DNA of 64,000 nt from Humisphaera borealis. Lineage in GTDB: Bacteria > Planctomycetota > Phycisphaerae > Tepidisphaerales > Tepidisphaeraceae. The position numbers and the translations under genes were made by a program. Below the pieces are notes generated by a model, which saw only the letters and a list, made by a program, of their open reading frames with translations, was not told where the DNA came from and made no database searches. The stretch covers positions 1,550,001 through 1,614,000 of the forward strand of contig NZ_CP063458.1 of assembly GCF_015169395.1 (NCBI RefSeq), given 5' to 3'. This document shows positions 29,222-38,330 of the stretch, in pieces; within the stretch, counting starts at the first letter, position 1; every line of letters starts with the position of its first letter.

Positions 29222-29767
29222 GGCAGTGTTCCGATCAAACTGATGTACAACGCCCGCTGGAGCTGACGAATTATTGCTGAAAGACCTGATAGGCCGCTTG
29301 CATTGAACTGGCTGCAACCGCGCGGTGAGATGTTGTGCAAGATCGTTGTAGCAAGATGCATTGTGCTCGGTATTACGATCTTGTGTCAAGCTTACGCAAG
29401 ACTCGTTTTACGGCTTTCCGCCCGCCGACAGAACGTGCTCAGGCAATCGAGTCTTCGTAAGTCCGAATCTCTCAGAGACGATACCTGACACTAGACGGGT
29501 TCCACCGGACCCAAGATTGCATTGTGCGACCGGATCACCCGGATCGCCTTTGAACCGAATGTACTGTAGAGCCCGTTTACAACAACCCGTTGACCTACAA
29601 CGACGGAAACCAGACCGCGGTTCGGACCAAATCTTTTTGATCTCCCTGGAGGTGCGTAAAAGACAACCTGAATTCTGGCAATCTGGTGAAGATTGACCGG
29701 CTCTCCCGCGCTGCCGTCACTGCCAGGATCACGCGGCAAATCACCGACCGAGTCGCCGACGCCCACT
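29222..29767. other. Intergenic region with one weak open frame
   Basis: This 546-bp gap lies between the helicase and the response regulator genes. A 114-codon minus frame (29491-29835) overlaps the helicase 3' end and contains VVVGQRVVVNGLYSTFGSKA, which faintly recalls an OB-type strand pattern, but it has no clear ribosome site or family. Nothing else is recognisable. Confidence 0.35.
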
Positions 29768-31810
29768 TCAACCCTTCGAACGATGGGTTCGAACCGGTCC
29801 ACCGGCCGTCCTCGCTTCTGCGACAGCCGCCTCAAACTCCGCCGCCGACAGCAGACCCGCTTCGGCCAGAAATCGACTTGGACGACTGGCTTTGAACTTG
29901 CCGGCGGCGCTTCGCGACGTCACGTCCTGCCTTTTCTTGCACCAGGTCACGCGCAGCGTCTTCTTCGCCCGGGTGAAACCCACGTAACACAGCCGCCGTT
30001 CCTCATCCAGGCCGCGTTCCGGCCGATCGGAGACCGCCTTGTGATGCGGCAGAATCCCCTCTTCGCACCCGATCAGATACACGACTTCGAACTCCAACCC
30101 CTTGCTGGCGTGCAGACTCATCAGCCGAACACTTCGGGCGTCGTCGGCTTTATCGCTGTCGGTATACAGGCTGATGCTTTGTAGGTAGTCGGCCAGATCA
30201 GCCCGCGGATGGTCGCGGCAATAGACGGCGATGCTATTGAGCAACTCCGTCACGTTCCGCTTACGCTCTTCGTATTCGGGCGTCGCGGTCGGCGGTGCCG
30301 ACTTGCTCGCCTTCTCGCCGTACCGCTCCTTCAGAAAATCATCATACCGTGATCGGGTCACCAGATCGTCGGCGATCGACCATACGCTCCGCCCGCTCGA
30401 GCCGATGCTGAAAATGTCCAACACCGCCCCACAGGCCCGAAGCGCCGCATCACCCAGGGGCTTGCCGTGTTCGTCGGTGATCTCCGGTGCGCGGCGAAGC
30501 GCGGTCAGAAGATCGGCCGCCTGCTGCTCGGCCCAGCTCTCTAACCGACCGATCAACGTATCGCCCATGCCGCGGGTGGGCTTGTTGGCGATTCTTGCGA
30601 AGCTGATGCCGTCCTTGGGATTGCAGACGAAACGCAGCATCGCCAGGACGTCCTTGATCTCCAGCCGGTCGTAGTAACTTCCACCGCCGACCACCGTGTA
30701 CGGAATCTGCCGCCGCGTCAGCGCCTGCTCGACGGCACGGCTCATGTCGTTGGCGCGATAGAACACCGCGATCTCCGCCGCTTGAGTGCCTTCGCGAATC
30801 TCCTTCTGGATGTTCTGGCTGATCGCGTCGGCCTCATGGTCCGGCGTCTCGACGCCTACACACTTGGGCAATTCGCCGGGCGGGCGGATCGCGCTGAACG
30901 GTACTTCGATTCGATCCAAACAGTGCCGAATCAACCGGTCCGCAACCTCCACGATCTGCGGCGTGCTGCGGTAGTTGACGCCCAGCTTCACGACCTTGCA
31001 CGAGCCGGTCTTGTGTCGCCCCTTCTCGATGAACCGCGGAATACTGTCCGGGCTGGCCCCCCGCCACTCGTAGATGCTCTGGTCCATGTCGCCGACGGCG
31101 AGCACGTTATCGTCCTTGCCGGCGATCAGCTCGACGATCTCATTCTGGGCACGATTGGTGTCCTGGTATTCGTCCACCTGAATGAAGCGGAACTTGCGCT
31201 GCAATTTGTCCTGCACCAGCCCCTCGCTGCGAAGCAGTCGGGCGGTCTCGGAAAGCATCCCGCTGAAGTCCACCTGTCCGCGTTCGCGAATCAGCCGAAC
31301 GTAGTCGCGGACGATGTTTGTTTCTTCGTGGCTCGCCCGGCCGGACGCCAGCTCCTCCAACGCGTCGTCGTCGCCCAGATTCTCGCGCCAGTCATTGGCC
31401 AGAGTGGCGAGCAGGCGTGCTTGCGGCTTGCTGGCTTCGATTCCCTTCTTGCGCGCAATTTGCAGTATCAGGTCGATCTGGTCGTCGGAATCGATGACGG
31501 TCAGGCGAGGCTCGTAACCGAGCGGGCGGCCGAACTTACGCAGCAGAATTCCGCATAGGCCGTGAAAGTTGGAAATGAACACGGCGTTGGCTGCCTGACC
31601 GAAGCTTCCCGCAATCCGCTGGCGCATTTCGTCGCGGGCTTTGTTGGTGAACGTCAGGCAGAGGATGGCCCCTGCGTCTACGCCGCCACGAATCAGCCGG
31701 CCGGTGCGCTCGGTAAGGGTTCGCGTTTTTCCCGAGCCCGGCCCGGCCAGCGCGAGAATTCGCCCGGTGACATGACCGGCGACTTGTTCCTGTTCGGGGT
31801 TGAGTTTCAT
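29768..31810 (-). CDS. UvrD/PcrA/Rep-family ATP-dependent DNA helicase
   Basis: The 680-residue helicase starts at the ATG at 31810, where LNPEQEQ matches the family start (LNxxQ, Q motif). Superfamily 1A motifs are in order: Walker [11 protein letters not shown] (Lys28), [12 protein letters not shown] (Ia), QVDEYQDTN (II), [13 protein letters not shown] (III), LGVNYRST (IV), [11 protein letters not shown] (V) and [12 protein letters not shown] (VI). Such enzymes unwind DNA 3' to 5' in repair and replication restart. The length is similar to Rep and PcrA, so the choice among UvrD, PcrA and Rep is open. TspO is divergent. Confidence 0.92.
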   Translation of the reverse strand: MKLNPEQEQVAGHVTGRILALAGPGSGKTRTLTERTGRLIRGGVDAGAILCLTFTNKARDEMRQRIAGSFGQAANAVFISNFHGLCGILLRKFGRPLGYEPRLTVIDSDDQIDLILQIARKKGIEASKPQARLLATLANDWRENLGDDDALEELASGRASHEETNIVRDYVRLIRERGQVDFSGMLSETARLLRSEGLVQDKLQRKFRFIQVDEYQDTNRAQNEIVELIAGKDDNVLAVGDMDQSIYEWRGASPDSIPRFIEKGRHKTGSCKVVKLGVNYRSTPQIVEVADRLIRHCLDRIEVPFSAIRPPGELPKCVGVETPDHEADAISQNIQKEIREGTQAAEIAVFYRANDMSRAVEQALTRRQIPYTVVGGGSYYDRLEIKDVLAMLRFVCNPKDGISFARIANKPTRGMGDTLIGRLESWAEQQAADLLTALRRAPEITDEHGKPLGDAALRACGAVLDIFSIGSSGRSVWSIADDLVTRSRYDDFLKERYGEKASKSAPPTATPEYEERKRNVTELLNSIAVYCRDHPRADLADYLQSISLYTDSDKADDARSVRLMSLHASKGLEFEVVYLIGCEEGILPHHKAVSDRPERGLDEERRLCYVGFTRAKKTLRVTWCKKRQDVTSRSAAGKFKASRPSRFLAEAGLLSAAEFEAAVAEARTAGGPVRTHRSKG

Positions 31811-31878
31811 GGGCGACGGCGGGCCGGGAAGATACGCCGACGAGCGCAAAACGCAACGGTCGCGACTACTGTAGATTC

Positions 31879-32346
31879 ATGCGAAACGCCGTTGCCCTCA
31901 CCGGGTTCATCATTCTGTGCCTTGCGGCCGGCGGAATTGGCGGCTGGTTGACATCCGATGCTGTCCGCAGCTGGTATCCGACACTCGTCAAGCCGAGCTG
32001 GAATCCTCCGCCTTGGATCTTCGGCCCGGTCTGGACCACGCTCTACGTAATGATGGGCATCGCCGCGTTCCTGGTGTGGCGGGCCCACTCGAAGCTCGGC
32101 ACCCGTGCCCTGACGCTGTTTGCGATCCAACTGCTCCTCAACGTCGCCTGGAGCTGGATCTTTTTCAGCCAGCGGCAGATCGGCTGGGCGGCGGTTGAAG
32201 TGGTGGTGCTGCTACTGGCCATCATTGCGACGACGGCCTTGTTCTGGCGCGTTTCCCGGCCGGCCGGCGCTTTGATGTTCCCCTATATCGCCTGGGTGTC
32301 CTTCGCGTCGTTTCTCAACTTTACGATCTGGCAGTTGAACCGATGA
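31879..32346 (+). CDS. tspO: TspO/MBR-family membrane protein
   Basis: This 155-residue protein has the five-helix TspO build. The diagnostic stretch between helices 1 and 2, [19 protein letters not shown], matches the family motif, as do [30 protein letters not shown] and the final LNFTIWQLN. TspO proteins bind porphyrins and related tetrapyrroles in the membrane and affect stress responses. It stands divergent to the helicase gene with only 68 bp between starts and converges on the universal stress protein gene. Confidence 0.93.
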   Translation: MRNAVALTGFIILCLAAGGIGGWLTSDAVRSWYPTLVKPSWNPPPWIFGPVWTTLYVMMGIAAFLVWRAHSKLGTRALTLFAIQLLLNVAWSWIFFSQRQIGWAAVEVVVLLLAIIATTALFWRVSRPAGALMFPYIAWVSFASFLNFTIWQLNR

Positions 32347-32439
32347 GCGCAAAAGACCGGCCGGCCGAGACGTCTTGCGTCGCGACCGGCCGTCTACAGC
32401 GTGAGCCTTTTGAACCGGCGGCGTTCGCCACCGTTGCGA

Positions 32440-33111
32440 TCACCTCTCCGCGGCCGCAACGGCATCGGCGTGCTCGGCCGGCTCCTCGCTCAGCTGCGTT
32501 GCCGGGACTGGCGGGTGAGCAACCGTCAGCACCGGGCAATGTGCGTGGCGAACGACCATCTCGGCCGTTCCACCCAAAAGCAACCGACCCAATAACCCAC
32601 GGCCGTGCGTGCCAATGACAATGACATCGGCCTCCCAGTCCTTCGCCGCGGCGCAGATATGTCGGGATGCCGCGCCTTCGTGAAGCACCGACGTCACCTT
32701 GATGCCCTCGGGAATCCTGGAAACGATCTCCTGAAGCAACCGCTGCGCCGATTCACGCCGCTCAGCCCGAAGTGCCGGCTCGGCGTAGGCCAGCTCCGGC
32801 GAGACCGAACCCGGCTCCGGAACCACATGAACCACCGCCATCGCGGCTCCCGTGGTCCGTGCGATTCTTACACCCAGTTCCAGCGCCCACTCCGCCTGCT
32901 TGCTGTCGTCAACCGCGACCATCACGCGAGAGAACGCATGCGGCGTGTGTTCCCATGTGCTGAGCGATTCCATCTCCCGCCGCAACGCCCGACGCGCAGC
33001 TGCCAGACGGCTTTCCACCCCTTTGGTGCCCGCTTCGCCCGAGGCGGCGAGTACGGTCTGCTCTTCTTCAAGGTAACGTTCCACCGCGGCAAGAAGTGAT
33101 TGAGTCGACAT
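32440..33111 (-). CDS. Universal stress protein (UspA family)
   Basis: The 223-residue product has a single Usp domain at about residues 60-200: SRVMVAVDDSKQAEWAL at its start, and the ATP-binding loop GTHGRGLLGRLLLGG followed by VVRHAHCPVLTV, so it is of the ATP-binding type. An extra helical N-terminal stretch of about 55 residues is not part of the usual domain, and the C-terminus is Ala/Glu-rich. Usp proteins are cytoplasmic and rise under stress. The neighbouring TspO converges on it; no terminator with a clear T-run separates them. Confidence 0.9.
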   Translation of the reverse strand: MSTQSLLAAVERYLEEEQTVLAASGEAGTKGVESRLAAARRALRREMESLSTWEHTPHAFSRVMVAVDDSKQAEWALELGVRIARTTGAAMAVVHVVPEPGSVSPELAYAEPALRAERRESAQRLLQEIVSRIPEGIKVTSVLHEGAASRHICAAAKDWEADVIVIGTHGRGLLGRLLLGGTAEMVVRHAHCPVLTVAHPPVPATQLSEEPAEHADAVAAAER

Positions 33112-33339
33112 GGTAGCCTCCGAAAGCGGGGCCTGACGGCCCTGCGGCCATCACCGTGCTTCATCCTCCCCAACCTTCACAACGGATTATTCGCCCCGAG
33201 CGCCGGCCCGACCATCGGAAAACGAAACTGTTATCGCATGGGCCTGCGACCTATGGCCATAGGAGTCCTCCCCATCCCGGCGCACGTCGTGCGCCACCAT
33301 TCCAGCCGAGCCCGTTTTGCCCGATGATCCTCGGGGCCC

Positions 33340-34722
33340 ATGGCCGACGAATCCGACGAACCTCGCCCGCGATTCACCCGGCCCACGCCCGGCCGATGGG
33401 CCGCCCTTGCCGCCTTGCTGGCCTCGATCGCTCTTCCACTGCTGCTGATCGACGATCCCAGGCACGCCCGGGCGACGGCGATCGCTGGTGCCTGCCTCGT
33501 CCTTTGGATGAGTGAGATCGTCCCGCTCTTTGCGACGACGCTTCTGCTGCTGGCCGCAACGCCACTTCTGCTGGGCCCGCTCGACCCGGCCGCATTCTCC
33601 CTCGGCCGCGTCATGGGGTGGGGTGCTAATCCGGTCATGGCGCTGTTCTTCGGCGGGTTCACACTTTCACTGGCGGCATCCAAGTGCGGACTCGATCGAT
33701 CCGTCGCCGCGCTGATGGTCCACTGCTCCCGCGGCAGCCAGCGGGGACTGCTCGCCGCCGTCATGATCGGCACCGCGCTGATGAGCATGTGGATGAGCAA
33801 CATCGCCGCCGGCGCGATGATGATCGTCACCCTCCGGCCACTGTTCCCGCTCGGCGCTGCCACTTCCGGCGAATTGGCGCGGTTCCGTCAGGCAGTGCTG
33901 CTCGGGGTCGCGTTCGCGGCGAACTTCGGCGGCATGGCCACGCCCATCGGCAGCGGGCCGAACCTGATCGCAATCGGTGCGGTCCGCGGCATCTTCGCGA
34001 TCGACTTTGCGCACTGGATCGCGTTCGCCCTGCCGTTGACGATGTTCATGGTCGCCGTGAGCTGGGTACTGCTGGTGCGGCTCCATGGGGTGAGTGGCCC
34101 CATGCACGCGGTCATCATCGACGCGCCGCCGCTCGGCAATCGCGGCAGAGCCGTCATGGTGCTGCTGCTGTTCACGATCGCCGCCTGGTTGACCGAACCG
34201 CTTCACCACGTGCCCTCCGGCGTGATTGCGATCGCATTAGCTGGAACCCTCTTTGCCGTTCGATTGCTCGAACCGGCCGACCTCAAGCGCATCGAGTGGG
34301 ATACGCTGATGCTCATCGCCGGCGGTCTCTCGCTGGGCGAACTGCTCGATAAATCCGGCATCGCCCACACCATGGCCGGATCGCTGCACGGGTCTGCGAT
34401 GCCCGATGCTTGGCTGCTGCTGGGATTCATCGTTGCCTGTGCCCTGATCTCCGCCGTCGCCAGCAATACCGCCGCGTCGGCGATGCTCATCCAGATCGGC
34501 CTGGGCATCAGCCCGACCGCGTCGTTCGCGGTGCTGGTGGCGCTGGCGGCGTCGATGGGCGTTCCATTCGTGATCAGTACGCCGCCGAACGCAATCGCCT
34601 ACAACCAGGGCGGCCTGCGTCCCCGCGATCTGATGATCCCCGGCTTCATCCTGATGGCGGTCGGCTGCGCGCTGCTTGCCCTGACCGGCCGGTTCGCCCT
34701 GCGGACCGCGGGCGTTCCGTAG
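33340..34722 (+). CDS. DASS (SLC13)-family anion:sodium symporter
   Basis: The 460-residue product is a membrane protein with about eleven hydrophobic helices. It carries the two DASS hairpin motifs with Ser-Asn-Thr type sodium/anion sites: LMSMWMSNIAAGAMM (about 148-162) and AVASNTAASAMLIQIG (about 371-386), and PIGSGPNLIAIGA. Members take up dicarboxylates, citrate or sulfate with sodium; the substrate is not decided by sequence. It is monocistronic, and the tRNA-Ser gene follows 90 bp later. Confidence 0.88.
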   Translation: MADESDEPRPRFTRPTPGRWAALAALLASIALPLLLIDDPRHARATAIAGACLVLWMSEIVPLFATTLLLLAATPLLLGPLDPAAFSLGRVMGWGANPVMALFFGGFTLSLAASKCGLDRSVAALMVHCSRGSQRGLLAAVMIGTALMSMWMSNIAAGAMMIVTLRPLFPLGAATSGELARFRQAVLLGVAFAANFGGMATPIGSGPNLIAIGAVRGIFAIDFAHWIAFALPLTMFMVAVSWVLLVRLHGVSGPMHAVIIDAPPLGNRGRAVMVLLLFTIAAWLTEPLHHVPSGVIAIALAGTLFAVRLLEPADLKRIEWDTLMLIAGGLSLGELLDKSGIAHTMAGSLHGSAMPDAWLLLGFIVACALISAVASNTAASAMLIQIGLGISPTASFAVLVALAASMGVPFVISTPPNAIAYNQGGLRPRDLMIPGFILMAVGCALLALTGRFALRTAGVP

Positions 34723-34812
34723 GTCTCGCGGAGACGTCGCCGACGATGCAAATGCCGCCACCGTTTGACGCTCCGCGCTGCGAACGATAAGATGCCTCCC
34801 CGAACGTCGTCA

Positions 34813-34903
34813 GGAGAGGTGGCCGAGCGGCTGAAGGCGACGGTTTGCTAAACCGTTCTACGGAGTCATATCCGTAGCGAGGGTTCGAATCCCTCCCTCT
34901 CCG
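34813..34903 (+). tRNA. tRNA-Ser(GCT)
   Basis: The sequence folds as a class II tRNA with a long variable arm. The acceptor arm GGAGAGG pairs with CCTCTCC, the discriminator base is G, the anticodon loop is TTTGCTAAA (anticodon GCT), the variable stem is TACGGA/TCCGTA and the T loop is GGTTCGAATCC. CCA is not encoded. The prophage-type genes begin about 160 bp downstream. Confidence 0.97.
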
Positions 34904-35014
34904 TTGAATGATCAGCCCGTGACTCCTGCATGCAGGATTCGCGGGTGTATGTAGTTGGACGCCCAAGTTTAGAATCTTGGACAACGACTTTAGACGAGCG
35001 TCAAGCGCGCACTT

Positions 35015-35045
35015 AAAGCCGGGCCTATGCGGCCTGGCTTTTTTT
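35015..35045 (+). terminator. Rho-independent terminator
   Basis: AAAGCCGGGCC pairs with GGCCTGGCTTT around a five-base loop (one G-T pair), and a run of seven T follows on the plus strand. It reads in the direction of tRNA-Ser and marks the border with the leftward phage genes, whose last stop is at 35066. On the minus strand no comparable T-run follows. Confidence 0.82.
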
Positions 35046-35065
35046 GTGGGCTGATCGAAGGGGCT

Positions 35066-35425
35066 TTAAACCACCTTCGATGGGCGGCCGAACGGCACCG
35101 CCTTGTTCATTGCGACCCGCCTGGCTTCGCAGCTGCAGTCGGGTTCCGATTCCGCACCATCCGGCAGCAGCCAGCGGTTGACCTGCCGTAGATCGGCGAT
35201 CGCTCGCTTCGCCAGCCGGGCGATTCCTGTCCTGTTCAGCACCCGCGCCACCAGGTCGCCAAGCCCACGGCAGCGGTAATGCCCCCGCGGGCAGAGATCG
35301 AGGGCGGCGTGCTCGGCAATGTCCCGGCCGTCCACCACGCAGGGGCACACGCCATTGCAGCGGAACGCGTCCGCGCGGATCAGGCAGCGGTGGCAGGTGG
35401 CGAGGTTGCTGTGAAAGTCGGCCAT
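35066..35425 (-). CDS. Cys-rich phage protein of unknown function
   Basis: The 119-residue product is the last gene of the leftward late block. Its N-terminus has clustered cysteines (CHRC, CNGVCPC, then CPRGHYRC), which suggests a zinc-binding module; the C-terminal half is basic. The start overlaps the previous stop as TGATG. Its position next to tail-tip genes suggests a virion-associated or late accessory role, but I do not recognise the family. Confidence 0.6.
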   Translation of the reverse strand: MADFHSNLATCHRCLIRADAFRCNGVCPCVVDGRDIAEHAALDLCPRGHYRCRGLGDLVARVLNRTGIARLAKRAIADLRQVNRWLLPDGAESEPDCSCEARRVAMNKAVPFGRPSKVV

Positions 35426-36129
35426 CAGAACACAGGCGTTATCGTGATGGTGCCGTTGGCACCCGGGGAGCCGCCGAAGCCGTAGTTGTTCAGGCAGGGG
35501 TTCAGGACGGTGTTTTCGGCGCTGAACACCCACCCAGACTCGCAGTCGTCGGTTTCAGCCAGCGTGCCGTTGAACAACACGCTCTCGCCAGCTGCCCCAC
35601 CCGTGTCGCCACGCTTACTGATCGTCGCGACCGGCGTGCCAGGGAAGCCAGGGGAGCCGGCCGACAGGTGATTGACGTAGATCCAAAACTGCGTGACCTC
35701 GTACACCAGGATGCCCGAGCAGGTGGTGCCCGCTCGCCGCTGCTGGACGATGCCGTCGATGTTGGCCGACCAGCCGCAATAGCCACCGGCGGCGTCGTTG
35801 CGTGCAAGGTTGTAGGTGCCGTTGACGGTGCCGCTGACGATCCGGGCCGACTCGCCGCTGACGAACGGGGCGCAGTCGGTGCAGGTGGTCGCCAGATCAA
35901 CGCCGGCCACCGTCGCGACCAGGCTCTTGGGCACGCGGCCGGCACAGCCGAAGCATACCGCCGACGTGCAATCCCCCATCACGATCTTGCCGGTCTCGGT
36001 GAAGAGGATCTTGCCGTCGCGGAACTTGATCGGCCCGTTGAGAAGGTCCACGAACGGCCGAGCGGCCGTTCGTGGCGACGTTCGCCACCGCAGCGGCGGC
36101 CGGCGGATCTGGGGAGGCTGGGGGATCAT
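35425..36129 (-). CDS. Phage protein, probable tail-tip or host-contact component
   Basis: The 234-residue product begins at the ATG at 36129, overlapping the previous stop as TGATG, which decides the start. The Cys content is high (CTSAVCFGCAGR, TCTDCAPF, DDCESGW, NPCLNNYGFGG), and the rest is Gly/Thr/Ser-rich and beta-like, ending in NGTITITPVF. Such profiles are common in extracellular phage tip or fibre proteins with disulfides or bound metals. No family is recognised; the role is inferred from place. Confidence 0.58.
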   Translation of the reverse strand: MIPQPPQIRRPPLRWRTSPRTAARPFVDLLNGPIKFRDGKILFTETGKIVMGDCTSAVCFGCAGRVPKSLVATVAGVDLATTCTDCAPFVSGESARIVSGTVNGTYNLARNDAAGGYCGWSANIDGIVQQRRAGTTCSGILVYEVTQFWIYVNHLSAGSPGFPGTPVATISKRGDTGGAAGESVLFNGTLAETDDCESGWVFSAENTVLNPCLNNYGFGGSPGANGTITITPVF

Positions 36130-38330
36130 CAGCAGTCCTCCCCGGTGTGCAGGTCGACCAGCTCGCCGGCGTCCTTGGCCTCCAGCACCAGGAACTCGCG
36201 GTAGCGGCCTTGGATCTTGTCGTTGTCGCCGTCGACGGTCCACTCGACCAGCGCCGTCACCCAGTCCGTCTTCGGGATCTCCTTGCCCACCGCCCAGAGC
36301 TTGATCGTCCCCTCCACGTCGCGATAGGCCAGGGCCGGCGAGAGATCAGGCGGGCTGACGTACTCGCAGGTGGCGAATCGTGAGACGGCCGGGATCTGCT
36401 CTTTGACCAGGTCGCCGCTGGCGAACTTCAGTGGCTGGCCGGTTTGGTCGAACAGCTTGTACGTCAGCGTGCAGGTTTCAGTCGGGCTGCCAGCCTTGCC
36501 ACCGTCCACGCTGGCCAGGCAGGGAAACGTCCCAGGCGGTACCTCGATCGAGTTGCTGGCGAAGCCCAGCGGCACGGCCGGCTGAACGCCGCCGCCCGTG
36601 CCGTCGAACAGCCGCTTGGTCTCCGGCCGGACGATCGACGTCCCCGCTCCGCTGCCGTTGCCCGTTCGTTTGCGCACCTGGGCCAGGTAGTACTCGCTCG
36701 GCATCCAGTACGTGTTGAGATAGGCGTCGGTCCGCGGTGGGTCCTGGCTGATCCTTACCTCCGACACCCGCCCGCTCAGCTCCACCCGATGGAAGCCTGC
36801 CGCCGCCGCCAGCAACGGCTCACGACCGCTGGTGATGACGAACCGCTCCGCCAGCTTGCGGGCCTGCGCCGTCAGCCGGTCCTTGTTGTCTGGCTTGCCC
36901 TGCTCCTGGACGAGCTGCATCTCCGGTCGCTGCAGCACCACCGACTTCCCGTCGCTCAAGGCGTTCTGGATTTCGGCATCACCCAGCACGGTCAGTCCGC
37001 CGGTGTCCTGACGCAGGCCGAAGTCGAAGTAGACCGGCCGCTTCTGGTCGTCACGAATCTCACGGCTGAACGTCACCCGCAGATCGCCGTCCGCCAGCTC
37101 CTTGGCGTGTGCGAAGGGATCGTCGGTGTCGTCCACGTCCAGCGTGATCAACGGCTCCTTCACCGTCAGCACGCTGAACTCCAGGCCCACCGGCGTGCAC
37201 CGGACGAACGAGCTCGATCGACGCCACCGCCCGGTGATTGGGTCCTTCACCGCGATCTTGGCCTCGACGATCAACCCGGCATCCTGGATCGTCACCGTCT
37301 CGCCGCCCTCGGGGTTGCTCTCGTTCTTCAGCCGCTTGACCACCCGGGTGATCGGAGCCTCGCCGAAGTCCGCGCGGCTCAGGCGAATCGAGCGGTAGAG
37401 CTGGTCGAGGTAGAGCTGCTGGCGTTCGCGGGCGACGTTCGACAGCTTCCGGCGCAGCGTGGCGATCGGGTCGCCGCCCAGGTCGTCGATCGACTTCAGG
37501 TTACGGTAGACGCCGTCCGCGCGGAGCGGGTCCTTCATGACGAACGTCCAGGTGCGATCGGACGGCCCGGTCACCGTCTTGGTCTCGATCGCTGGCGTCG
37601 GCCGGCTGGTGACGATCACAGTGCTGCCGCGCCGGTCCACACCCGGCAGCGGGATCTCCGGCAGCTTGTCGGCCGCGGGAAGGTCCAGCGCCGGCCCCTC
37701 GCCGAAGAAGTAGACCTTGGTGCCTCCCACCATCTGCGGGCAGAGCACCATGCCGAACGCGTCGAGGATGTCGGCCAGGGCCGTCGCCGCGTGCTGCTCC
37801 AGCCCGGCCGTGGTGAGCAGGAACGGAAACTGGTTGACGCCCTCGTGTACACCGGCCACATCCGGAAGACCCATCTGCCCGATCAGGTACTCGATCAGGT
37901 CCTTGTTGGTCTTGATCAGATCCTCGGGCCGCTCTTCGTCCTGATCGGCGGCGGTGGCCGCCCGCTTGGCTGGCAGGTTGGCCCGCCCGCCCCTTGGTGC
38001 CTTGTACGTCTCCCGCGCGTCCGTCAGCACCACGCGATACTTCTGGATGATCGGAGCGTGCGGCGGGTTGATGTCGCGTGCGATCTCCGCCGCCTGGAAG
38101 TCGGCGATCCGCAGATCCTGGATCGTCAGGTCCGGCGTCGTGTCGTTGCTGCTGTAGAACCTCAGGTCGCCCGCGCGTCGCAGATCCGCCGCCAGCGTGG
38201 CGTAGCCGGCCGGCGTGCAGGTGAAGCTGTTGCTCGACGGCTCGAACCCCGCCCGCCAGGTGAACTGGCCCTCCAGCGTGAGGGGCACGCCCTTGAAGCG
38301 GATGAGGTTGTACGTCACGCCCGACGCCAT
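36129..38330 (-). CDS. Large phage tail-associated protein (possible hub or tip)
   Basis: At 733 residues this is the largest gene after the tape measure. The early part (residues 1-120) has the beta pattern GVTYNLIRFKGVPLTL and RFYSSNDTTPDLTIQDL; the middle includes SRPTPAIETKTVTGP and long helical segments; the end is beta-rich with GTIKLWAVGKEIPKTDW. Position downstream of the tape measure corresponds to distal tail/hub proteins in siphoviruses. I recognise no enzyme motif. It is followed by overlapping smaller genes with TGATG coupling. Confidence 0.62.
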   Translation of the reverse strand: MASGVTYNLIRFKGVPLTLEGQFTWRAGFEPSSNSFTCTPAGYATLAADLRRAGDLRFYSSNDTTPDLTIQDLRIADFQAAEIARDINPPHAPIIQKYRVVLTDARETYKAPRGGRANLPAKRAATAADQDEERPEDLIKTNKDLIEYLIGQMGLPDVAGVHEGVNQFPFLLTTAGLEQHAATALADILDAFGMVLCPQMVGGTKVYFFGEGPALDLPAADKLPEIPLPGVDRRGSTVIVTSRPTPAIETKTVTGPSDRTWTFVMKDPLRADGVYRNLKSIDDLGGDPIATLRRKLSNVARERQQLYLDQLYRSIRLSRADFGEAPITRVVKRLKNESNPEGGETVTIQDAGLIVEAKIAVKDPITGRWRRSSSFVRCTPVGLEFSVLTVKEPLITLDVDDTDDPFAHAKELADGDLRVTFSREIRDDQKRPVYFDFGLRQDTGGLTVLGDAEIQNALSDGKSVVLQRPEMQLVQEQGKPDNKDRLTAQARKLAERFVITSGREPLLAAAAGFHRVELSGRVSEVRISQDPPRTDAYLNTYWMPSEYYLAQVRKRTGNGSGAGTSIVRPETKRLFDGTGGGVQPAVPLGFASNSIEVPPGTFPCLASVDGGKAGSPTETCTLTYKLFDQTGQPLKFASGDLVKEQIPAVSRFATCEYVSPPDLSPALAYRDVEGTIKLWAVGKEIPKTDWVTALVEWTVDGDNDKIQGRYREFLVLEAKDAGELVDLHTGEDC

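Noticed and set aside
29491-29835. 114-codon minus-strand frame at the helicase 3' end
   Set aside because: It overlaps the helicase gene, lacks a ribosome site and has only a faint OB-like pattern; kept as a note in the intergenic entry.
32357-32400. GC-rich partial inverted repeat between tspO and the usp gene
   Set aside because: The CGGCCG pieces pair poorly over their length and there is no T-run, so a terminator is not supported.
34646-34984. Minus-strand open frame across tRNA-Ser with RGRDSNPRYG
   Set aside because: This peptide is the well-known product of translating the antisense of a tRNA with a long variable arm; the tRNA is clear and the frame has no other support.
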